Of a stretch of DNA of 7,211 nt, positions 1-6,567 are shown in pieces; the stretch's first letter is position 1; each line of letters starts with the position of its first letter. Source of the DNA: Desulfovibrionaceae bacterium (GTDB taxonomy: Bacteria > Desulfobacterota > Desulfovibrionia > Desulfovibrionales > Desulfovibrionaceae); NCBI GenBank assembly GCA_030539415.1, contig JAUNSE010000099.1, forward strand, positions 1 to 7,211, in the 5' to 3' direction. The translations under genes and the position numbers were made by a program. Under the pieces are notes generated by a model. That model searched no databases. It was not told the origin of the DNA and was given only the letters and a program-made list of their open reading frames with translations.

Positions 1-2
1 GC

Positions 3-1040
3 GAGGGGTTCTGCGCCGTCTTCCCGGTGATGGAGCTGCGCCGCACGTTCACCGATGCCGAGCTCAAGTACTTTGCCAACCTCTGCCACAACTGCCGCGG
101 CTGCTACTACGCGTGTCAGTACGCCCCGCCCCATGAATTCGACCTGAACTATCCCGAGGTCATGGCCCAGCTCCGCAGGGAAACCTACGAGGAGTTCGCG
201 TGGCCCAAGGCCCTGGCTCCGGCCCTGCGCATGAACGGCCTGTACGTCTTCGCCGTGTCCCTGATCGGCGTGCTCCTCTTCCTGGGCGGCTCCCTGCTGG
301 CCAACGGTCCCGAAGCCTTGTTCGGCACCCACCCCGGCCCCGGCTCATTCTACAACCTTTTTCCCTACAGCCTGTTGCTGGTCCTCTTCACTCTCGTCTT
401 CCTCTTCGGCGCCTTCTCCCTCTACAAGGGCGTGAAGAACTTCTGGGCCACCACCGAGTCAAAGCCCGAAGAGCTGTGGAGCCTGAAGAACCACAAGCAG
501 GCCCTCAAGGACGCCTTCACGCTGCGCTATCTCGACGGCAACGGCGAAGGCTGCAACTACCCCGACGACAGGTTCAGCACCATCCGCCGCAAGTATCACC
601 ACCTGACCTTCTACGGCTTCCTGGCCTGTCTCGCGTCCACCTCCATCGCCTTCATCATGGATCACCTTCTCGGCATGCCCGCCCCCTATTCGTTCTTCTC
701 TCTGCCGGTCCTCTTCGGCACCGGCGGCGGCATCGCCCTCTGCATAGGCACGGCCGGCCTCATGTACCTCAAGTGCAAGATGGACCGCCGCCCCTATGAC
801 GAGCAGTCGGTCGGCATGGACGTGTCCTTTGCCATGCTGCTCTTCCTGGTCTGCCTTACCGGCCTCGCGCTCCTGGTGTTCCGCAGCACCTCCCTCATGG
901 GAATACTCCTCTGCGTGCATCTCGGCCTGGTTCTTGCCCTGTTCTTCACCTTCGCCACCAGCAAGTTCGTGCACATTGCCTACAGGTACTTTGCCCTGGT
1001 CCGCAATGCCTACGAAATCCGCGAAGCGAACAGCAAGTAG
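3..1040 (+). CDS. tcuB: TcuB-type 4Fe-4S/heme membrane electron-transfer protein (5' truncated by window edge)
   Basis: In Salmonella, TcuB passes electrons from the FADH2 of TcuA, the tricarballylate dehydrogenase, to the membrane using 4Fe-4S clusters and heme. The frame is open to the left edge. The first visible residues, EGFCAVFP, look like the end of the family's first cluster motif, so the gene begins upstream and the GTG at 27 is not its start. About 345 residues are visible against roughly 380 in the Salmonella protein, as I recall it. A second cluster motif C-x2-C-x2-C-x3-C lies at visible residues 28-38. Six hydrophobic segments follow, at about 79-99, 117-140, 201-221, 231-255, 273-293 and 298-319. 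Histidines at 199, 200, 221, 306 and 324 at membrane edges are candidate heme ligands. No flavoprotein partner is seen; it could lie to the left. A related membrane electron carrier of the CobZ C-terminal type is the main alternative. Confidence 0.88.
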   Translation, partial: EGFCAVFPVMELRRTFTDAELKYFANLCHNCRGCYYACQYAPPHEFDLNYPEVMAQLRRETYEEFAWPKALAPALRMNGLYVFAVSLIGVLLFLGGSLLANGPEALFGTHPGPGSFYNLFPYSLLLVLFTLVFLFGAFSLYKGVKNFWATTESKPEELWSLKNHKQALKDAFTLRYLDGNGEGCNYPDDRFSTIRRKYHHLTFYGFLACLASTSIAFIMDHLLGMPAPYSFFSLPVLFGTGGGIALCIGTAGLMYLKCKMDRRPYDEQSVGMDVSFAMLLFLVCLTGLALLVFRSTSLMGILLCVHLGLVLALFFTFATSKFVHIAYRYFALVRNAYEIREANSK

Positions 1041-1050
1041 CAGGGCTCCC

Positions 1051-1088
1051 GTCAGGGAGGTCCAATCCTGTGCCTGGACCTCCCTGAC
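1051..1088 (+). terminator. Perfect 14-bp inverted repeat after tcuB; terminator or mRNA-stabilising hairpin
   Basis: The arms GTCAGGGAGGTCCA (1051-1064) and TGGACCTCCCTGAC (1075-1088) are exact reverse complements around a 10-nt loop. The left arm begins 11 nt after the tcuB stop. The downstream bases are TTCACAAAAA, not a U-tract, so this is not a textbook intrinsic terminator. It may be a weak terminator, a 3'-end stabiliser or processing site, or an operator for a dimeric regulator. The rest of the gap, 1089-1218, holds no convincing promoter. Confidence 0.5.
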
Positions 1089-1206
1089 TTCACAAAAACG
1101 TGCAGCCGCACAGTCGTCCGAGCCGGCAGCGTCTTCAGCCGGAACAGCCCGGGAAGAGCATGTCTCAGAAGCATGCATCGAATGACAAGGCGGTCAGATA
1201 TATAGA

Positions 1207-1213
1207 GAGGAAG
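1207..1213 (+). promoter_or_regulatory. Ribosome binding site of dcuC
   Basis: GAGGAAG lies 5 nt before the ATG at 1219 (9-10 nt from the GAGG core to the ATG). The dcuC frame meets a stop at 1183-1185 with no ATG, GTG or TTG between, so 1219 is the only sensible start. Confidence 0.6.
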
Positions 1214-1218
1214 ATGCC

Positions 1219-2502
1219 ATGCTGGTCTACTTTGGACTGATAATGATAATTGCCACAGCCGTGGCAATGGTAAAGCGAATCGAATCAAGACTGGTGCTGA
1301 TAGCGGCCGGCTTCATAATGGCCATAGCGGCACTCGATCCCATGGCGGCCTTCAACGGGCTGAGCAAGGGCATGACCGAATCGAACCTCATCTGCAACAT
1401 CTGCTCAGTCATGGCCTTCGCCTTCGTCATGAAATACACGGAGTGCGACAAGCATCTCAGCAACGCCGTTGCCGGCCCCCTGCGCCACGTGCGCCTCTTC
1501 CTTGTCCCCGGTGCCACCTTCGTGACCTTCTTCGTCAACATCTCGCTCCCCAGCGCGGCCGGCGTGGCCGCGGCAGTGGGCTCCATCGTCATCCCGCTGC
1601 TCATCAACATGGGCGTGCGCCCCGCCATGGCCGGCGCCGCGGTCCTCATGGGCACCTACGGCAGCATCCTTTCCCCCGGCCTTCCGCACAACCCCTTCGT
1701 GGCCAAGATTGCCACCGACGTGCTCGGCCGCGAAGTGCCGACAATGGAAGTCATCACCCGCCACGCCGTGGCCAGCGTCAGCACGGTCGTTGTGGCCGCC
1801 ATCATCCTCTGGGGCATCTCCATCCTGCGCAAGGAGGCCACCGGCCATGCCCGCGAGATGTCCGCGCAGCAGCAGAACTTCAAGGTCAACCCCTTCTTCG
1901 CCATCATCCCCATCATCCCCGTGGCCATGCTCATCATGGGCGCCCTGCTTCCTGACAGAATTCCGGCCCTCGCCAAGCTGCGCGTCGAGCACACCATGCT
2001 CTTCGGCGCCTTCCTGGGCCTGGTCGCCACCCGCAAGAATCCCATGGACGGCTCGAGACAGTTCTTCGCCGGCCTTGGCAAGGGCTATGCCGACATCATG
2101 GGCATCGTTATCGCCGCAGCCGTCTTCGTGGCCGGCATGAAGGCCACGGGCGTGGTCGACGCGGGCATCGAGCTCATGAAGACCTCGCAGAACGCCGCCA
2201 CCATCGCCGCCTGCGCCGGCCCCTGGATCATGGCCGTCATCTGCGGCTCCGGCAACGCCGCCACCATCGCCTTCAACGAGGCCGTGACCATCAACGCCCC
2301 CGCCTTCGGCGTGGATGTCATCGACATGGGCGCCCTGGCCACCCTGGCCGGCTGCCTCGGACGCTGCATGTCCCCCATCGGCGGCGTGACCTTCGTGTGC
2401 GCCGGCCTGTGCGGCTGCAACCCCATGGAGCTCGTGAAGCGCACCTTCATCCCCTGCATTATCGGCCTGATAGTCGGCTACTTCATGCTGGTCGGCTTCT
2501 AG
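1219..2502 (+). CDS. dcuC: DcuC-family anaerobic C4-dicarboxylate (or related di/tricarboxylate) carrier
   Basis: This is an inner-membrane secondary carrier of the DcuC family, which exchanges or exports C4-dicarboxylates such as succinate and fumarate in anaerobes. The 427-residue protein is almost wholly hydrophobic, with about 12 membrane segments and a short polar break near residues 204-225. Family-like signatures are GSGNAATIAFNEA (343-355) and LGRCMSPIGGV (380-390) followed by NPMELVKR (401-408); E. coli DcuC (about 460 residues, from memory) has similar GSGNA, LGR-LSP and PFEVVKRT stretches. Other notable motifs are the polar SPGLPHNPF (152-160) between hydrophobic segments and SLPSAAG (109-115). 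Lying between tcuB and an aconitase-type hydratase, it may carry tricarballylate, aconitate or citrate instead of, or as well as, C4 acids; Salmonella's tricarballylate carrier TcuC is of a different family. The first 40 codons are unusually rich in ATA isoleucine codons. Family membership is firm; the substrate is inferred. Confidence 0.85.
   Translation: MLVYFGLIMIIATAVAMVKRIESRLVLIAAGFIMAIAALDPMAAFNGLSKGMTESNLICNICSVMAFAFVMKYTECDKHLSNAVAGPLRHVRLFLVPGATFVTFFVNISLPSAAGVAAAVGSIVIPLLINMGVRPAMAGAAVLMGTYGSILSPGLPHNPFVAKIATDVLGREVPTMEVITRHAVASVSTVVVAAIILWGISILRKEATGHAREMSAQQQNFKVNPFFAIIPIIPVAMLIMGALLPDRIPALAKLRVEHTMLFGAFLGLVATRKNPMDGSRQFFAGLGKGYADIMGIVIAAAVFVAGMKATGVVDAGIELMKTSQNAATIAACAGPWIMAVICGSGNAATIAFNEAVTINAPAFGVDVIDMGALATLAGCLGRCMSPIGGVTFVCAGLCGCNPMELVKRTFIPCIIGLIVGYFMLVGF
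1249..1268 (+). other. 8-bp hairpin near the 5' end of the dcuC coding sequence
   Basis: ATTGCCAC (1249-1256) and GTGGCAAT (1261-1268) are exact complements around the 4-nt loop AGCC. The structure sits 30 nt after the dcuC start, in codons 11-17, within an otherwise AT-richer stretch. It could slow early elongation or act as a regulator half-site pair, or it may be chance. Confidence 0.4.
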
Positions 2503-2537
2503 AGCGAAGAGAAAGGCAGGCAAATTCTGAAAGAACG

Positions 2538-2573
2538 CAGTCTGGATGCCGCAACCGGGAAGGCGGCAGACTG
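2538..2573 (+). other. Bulged intercistronic hairpin between dcuC and the hydratase gene
   Basis: CAGTCT (2538-2543) pairs with AGACTG (2568-2573), and GCCGC (2548-2552) pairs with GCGGC (2563-2567). GGAT forms a 4-nt bulge on the left strand, and the loop is 10 nt. It lies 35 nt after the dcuC stop and ends 35 nt before the hydratase start, with no U-tract. A processing or stability element is more likely than a terminator. The rest of this 106-bp gap shows nothing else I can support. Confidence 0.4.
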
Positions 2574-2596
2574 GAAAACGCCCGGGAAACGCAAAA

Positions 2597-2601
2597 GAGG
2601 G
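2597..2601 (+). promoter_or_regulatory. Ribosome binding site fixing the hydratase start at 2609
   Basis: GAGGG is 7 nt before ATG 2609. An in-frame ATG at 2546 would add 21 basic, low-complexity residues and lies inside the intercistronic hairpin, so 2609 is preferred. Confidence 0.65.
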
Positions 2602-2608
2602 AAAAGCG

Positions 2609-4855
2609 ATGATCACTATCCGGAATCAGAAGTCCATCTACCTTGACGGCCGGCTCGTTCCCGCCGGTGAGGCCCAGGCCCCGGCCGGCAAGGGCATGGC
2701 GGAAAGCATCCTGCAGGCCCACAATGTCTCCGGCGACCCGAAAAAGTACGCCATCTGCTTCGACGCGATGCTCTCCCATGACATCACCTACGTGAGCATC
2801 GTGCAGACGGCCCGCGCCAGCGGCCTCAAGCGCTTCCCCATCCCCTACTCCTTCACGAACTGCCACAACAGCCTGTGCGCCATCGGCGGCACCATCAATG
2901 CCGACGACCACCGCTTCGGCCTCTCGGCAGCCAGAAAGTACGGCGGCGACTATGTGCCCCCGAACCTGGCCGTCATCCATCAGTACGCCAGAGAGATGGT
3001 CGCAGCTCCCGGTCGCATGGTCATGGCCTCGGACAGCCACACCCGCTACGGGGCCCTGGGCTGCATGGGCGTCGGCGAGGGCGGCGGCGAGCTGGTGAAG
3101 CAGGTGCTGGGCAAGACCTGGAACGTGGACGCCCCGAAGATCGTCGCCATCTATCTCACCGGCTCCCCCCGTCCCGGCGTGGGCCCGCAGGACGTGGCCA
3201 TCGCCCTGGTGACGGCCCTGTTCCCGGATGCCGTGGTCAAGAACAGCGTCATGGAATTCATGGGCCCCGGCATCGCCGGCCTCCCCATGGACTACCGCAT
3301 GGGCATCGACGTCATGACCACCGAAACCGCGTGTCTCACCAGCATCTGGGAGACGGACGAGGTGGTGCACGAGTACCTGACCGTCCACGGACGCGGCGAG
3401 ACCTACCGCGCCATCCATCCTGAAAACGGCGCGGCCTACGACACGGTTGTCGAAGTGGACCTCTCCGCCATCGAGCCCATGATAGCCCTGCCGTTCCATC
3501 CCAGCCTGGGCGTTCCCATCCGCGAGTTCAACGAGAACGTGGAAGGCTATGTGGAGCAGATCGAGGCGCGCGCCAGAAAGCTCATGGGCGAAAAGTTCGC
3601 CCAGGTGCCGGACCTGAAGTCGAAGATTCACAACGGCCGCTTCCGCATCGACCAGGCCGTGGTTTCCGGCTGCTGCGGCGGCCTGTACGGCAACCTGGCC
3701 GTCGTGGCCGAAATGCTCAGGGGCAGGACCATAGGCGCCACCGGCATCAACTACTCGGTCTATCCGGCCAGCCAGCCCGTGCTGCAGGAACTCATGAAGT
3801 CCGGCGCCATCAGCGACATCATCAATGCCGGCGTGACCCTGCGCACCGCCTTCTGCGGCCCCTGCTTCGGCGCCGGCGACGTGCCCGGCCAGAACTGCTT
3901 CTCCATCCGCCACGTCACCCGCAACTTCGCCAACCGCGAGGGCTCCAAGGCGGCAGGCGGCCAGATTTCCTATGTGGCCCTCATGGACGCCCGCTCCATC
4001 ACCGCGACCATGCTGAACGGCGGCTTCCTCACCCCCGCCGGCGACGACACCCCGGCCACGCCCGGGAGCTACGGCTTCGACCCGACCATCTACACGAACA
4101 ATGTCTACCACGGCTACGGCCATGAAGAGCCCGAAGCGCCGCTGAGCGTCGGCCCCAACATCGCCGACTGGCCGAACATGATCGGCATGCCCGACAATCT
4201 GCTGCTGAAGGTCGGCATCGCCCTGCGGGACAAGGTCACGACCACGGACGACTTCATCGCCTCGGGCGAGCCTTCGGCCTTCCGCTCCAACCCCGGCCGC
4301 ATGGCCGAATACACGCTGCGCAGCAAGGATCCCGACTACGTGGCCCGCGCGAAGTCGATCCGCGATGTGGAGCTCGAGCGCCAGCAGGCCCTGGCCGAAG
4401 GCCGCCCGCAGCCCGAATCCGTGCGCGCCTGCTTCGCCGAGGCCGGCCTGGACGCCGACGCCATGGCTTCCTCCACGGCCCTGGGCAGTCTTGTCTTCGC
4501 CATCTATCCCGGCGACGGGTCGGCCCGCGAGCAGGCGGCCTCCTGCCAGAAGGTGCTGGGCGGCTGGGCCAACATAGCCGGCGCCTACGCCACCAAGCGC
4601 TACCGCAGCAACTGCATCAACTGGGGCCTGCTGCCGCTGGTCACGGACGACGACGCGGCAGGCTGGGAAATCGCCACCGGCGACACGGTCTACATCCCCG
4701 GCATCAGGGCCCTGCTTGAGGGCGAGGGCGAATCCCTGGACATCACCATCTTCCGCGGCGGCCAGGCCGTGACGAAGAAGGTCAGCCTGCCCGGCATCTC
4801 CAGGGAGGAGCGCAGCATCCTCCTGGCCGGCTGCCTCATCAACTTCTACCGCTAG
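2609..4855 (+). CDS. Aconitase-superfamily hydratase, YbhJ type; probable aconitate hydratase
   Basis: This 748-residue protein has the aconitase/hydro-lyase plan: three 4Fe-4S dehydratase domains followed by a C-terminal swivel domain. Its length matches E. coli YbhJ (about 750) rather than AcnA or AcnB (about 870-890). Aconitase active-site features are visible. SDSH is at 141-144. Cluster cysteines are expected at C355 (in SGCCGG) and at C416-x2-C419 (in FCGPCFGA). RNFANR at 438-443 places two arginines at the spacing of pig R447 and R452. GDGSAREQAA at 635-644 keeps the catalytic serine (S638, pig S642) and the substrate arginine (R640, pig R644). Departures are alanine where aconitase has the second serine of GSSRE, Q for the following H, and CG where SCTN is usual. 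Lying directly before icd, it most simply makes isocitrate from citrate or cis-aconitate. YbhJ's own substrate is not established to my knowledge, so another hydroxy-acid substrate remains possible. Confidence 0.85.
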   Translation: MITIRNQKSIYLDGRLVPAGEAQAPAGKGMAESILQAHNVSGDPKKYAICFDAMLSHDITYVSIVQTARASGLKRFPIPYSFTNCHNSLCAIGGTINADDHRFGLSAARKYGGDYVPPNLAVIHQYAREMVAAPGRMVMASDSHTRYGALGCMGVGEGGGELVKQVLGKTWNVDAPKIVAIYLTGSPRPGVGPQDVAIALVTALFPDAVVKNSVMEFMGPGIAGLPMDYRMGIDVMTTETACLTSIWETDEVVHEYLTVHGRGETYRAIHPENGAAYDTVVEVDLSAIEPMIALPFHPSLGVPIREFNENVEGYVEQIEARARKLMGEKFAQVPDLKSKIHNGRFRIDQAVVSGCCGGLYGNLAVVAEMLRGRTIGATGINYSVYPASQPVLQELMKSGAISDIINAGVTLRTAFCGPCFGAGDVPGQNCFSIRHVTRNFANREGSKAAGGQISYVALMDARSITATMLNGGFLTPAGDDTPATPGSYGFDPTIYTNNVYHGYGHEEPEAPLSVGPNIADWPNMIGMPDNLLLKVGIALRDKVTTTDDFIASGEPSAFRSNPGRMAEYTLRSKDPDYVARAKSIRDVELERQQALAEGRPQPESVRACFAEAGLDADAMASSTALGSLVFAIYPGDGSAREQAASCQKVLGGWANIAGAYATKRYRSNCINWGLLPLVTDDDAAGWEIATGDTVYIPGIRALLEGEGESLDITIFRGGQAVTKKVSLPGISREERSILLAGCLINFYR

Positions 4856-4891
4856 GCCGCCCCTCCGGCCCCGACCGACACTATCCCGCCG

Positions 4892-4916
4892 GAGCCGGTC
4901 CGCGAGGAACCGGCTC
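4892..4916 (+). other. Hairpin with GCGA tetraloop between the hydratase gene and icd
   Basis: GAGCCGGT (4892-4899) pairs exactly with ACCGGCTC (4909-4916). After a single bulged A (4908), CC (4900-4901) pairs with GG (4906-4907), closing a GCGA loop of the stable GNRA class. A competing pairing is possible: TCCGGC (4864-4869) with GCCGGA (4888-4893), which overlaps the left arm. It lies 36 nt after the hydratase stop and has no U-tract. It is probably a stability or processing element, or a weak terminator. The remainder of this 105-bp gap holds only the icd ribosome binding site. Confidence 0.5.
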
Positions 4917-4947
4917 ACGGCAAGAGCTCAGAGCACGCAAAAGACAC

Positions 4948-4954
4948 AAAGGAG
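4948..4954 (+). promoter_or_regulatory. Ribosome binding site of icd
   Basis: AAAGGAG is 6 nt before ATG 4961 and is one of the two strongest sites in the window. It selects 4961 over the in-frame ATG at 4979, six codons later. Confidence 0.8.
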
Positions 4955-4960
4955 TCTCAT

Positions 4961-6175
<1,215 letters not shown>

Positions 6176-6203
6176 GCCCACTCCTCCCCAAGTGTTCCTC
6201 CTT

Positions 6204-6243
6204 CCGGCCCGCTCCGCACTGGACGACTGCGGGGCGGGACCGG
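6204..6243 (+). terminator. Long G+C-rich hairpin after icd; candidate terminator or processing site
   Basis: Left arm 6204-6218 (CCGG then CCCGCTCCGCA) pairs with right arm 6228-6243 (TGCGGGGCGGG, a bulged A at 6239, then CCGG). That gives 15 pairs including one G-U wobble, around a 9-nt loop. It starts 29 nt after the icd stop. The sequence that follows is TCCCCCGAAAAATT, with no U-tract. This is the most stable-looking stem in the window by pair count and may separate icd from the kor genes. Confidence 0.5.
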
Positions 6244-6269
6244 TCCCCCGAAAAATTCCCATGACCAAG

Positions 6270-6297
6270 GCGCCCGCGGCAGTGTGTGCCCGGGCGC
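6270..6297 (+). other. Second, weaker hairpin in the icd-korD gap
   Basis: GCGCCCG (6270-6276) is the exact complement of CGGGCGC (6291-6297) across a 14-nt loop. Short G+C-only arms like these arise by chance in such DNA, so it matters mainly because it follows the stronger stem at 6204-6243. No promoter is recognisable in 6244-6360, though the A-rich run near 6331-6347 is the least G+C-rich part of the gap. Confidence 0.25.
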
Positions 6298-6351
6298 GGA
6301 CGAAAGCCCCCGGCCTCCCTCCCCAGGAGACCCAAACATACAAAAAAGTCC

Positions 6352-6356
6352 GGTGA
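6352..6356 (+). promoter_or_regulatory. Ribosome binding site fixing the korD start at 6361
   Basis: GGTGA, 4 nt before ATG 6361, matches the 3' half of the extended Shine-Dalgarno consensus (AAGGAGGTGA), so the short spacing is normal in register. The frame stays open to a GTG at 6286, but that start lacks a ribosome site and would add 25 proline- and arginine-rich residues. Confidence 0.55.
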
Positions 6357-6360
6357 AACT

Positions 6361-6567
6361 ATGAAGTCGCATACATTGAACAAGGCATGGTGTAAGGGCT
6401 GCGGCATCTGCGTCGCCTTCTGCCCCAAGAAGGCCCTGTCACTCGACGAGCAGAGCCAGAAGGCCGTATGGGACGGCGAAAAGTGCATCTACTGCGGCAT
6501 CTGCGAGCATTACTGCCCCGACCTCGCCATCACGGTGGTGAACGTGAAGGAGGCTGCAAATGGCTGA
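6361..6567 (+). CDS. korD: 2-oxoglutarate:ferredoxin oxidoreductase, delta (ferredoxin-like) subunit
   Basis: This small 2x[4Fe-4S] subunit carries electrons within a four-subunit 2-oxoacid:ferredoxin oxidoreductase. The 68 residues hold two cluster motifs, C11-x2-C14-x2-C17-x3-C21-P and C42-x2-C45-x2-C48-x3-C52-P, each CxxCxxCxxxCP and typical of bacterial ferredoxins. The opening (tryptophan at residue 10, then CKGCGICVAFCPKKAL) is characteristic of Kor/Vor delta subunits. It overlaps korA by 8 bp, so the two are surely co-translated. Alone it could be any ferredoxin; the adjacent korA settles the assignment. Confidence 0.92.
   Translation: MKSHTLNKAWCKGCGICVAFCPKKALSLDEQSQKAVWDGEKCIYCGICEHYCPDLAITVVNVKEAANG
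6547..6553 (+). promoter_or_regulatory. Ribosome binding site of korA, inside korD
   Basis: AAGGAGG lies 6 nt before ATG 6560, within the last codons of korD. It is a perfect core Shine-Dalgarno and supports translational coupling of the two subunits. Confidence 0.85.

Noticed and set aside
27..1040. Starting tcuB at the GTG at position 27
   Set aside because: The upstream in-frame codons encode the conserved end of the first cluster motif, so the true start is outside the window.
1199..1204. TATATA as a -10 box for a dcuC promoter
   Set aside because: It lies only 15 nt before the start codon, next to the ribosome binding site, and no -35 element sits at a suitable distance; the nearest TTGACA-like bases are too close.
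1405..2616. A 403-codon minus-strand open frame opposite dcuC, and a similar 471-codon one at 4928-6343 opposite icd
   Set aside because: Both have the same composition and relation to the sense gene as the 811-codon shadow, so one compositional cause explains all three.
2483..4918. An 811-codon open frame on the minus strand covering the hydratase gene
   Set aside because: It is an antisense shadow: G+C-rich third positions remove stops from this frame. The translation is low-complexity (Ala, Gly, His, Val, Asp) with no family features, while the + strand carries a clear aconitase-fold protein.
6286..6360. An N-terminal extension of korD from a GTG start
   Set aside because: The added 25 residues are proline- and arginine-rich, have no ribosome site, and run through a hairpin region; the ATG at 6361 gives a normal family N-terminus.
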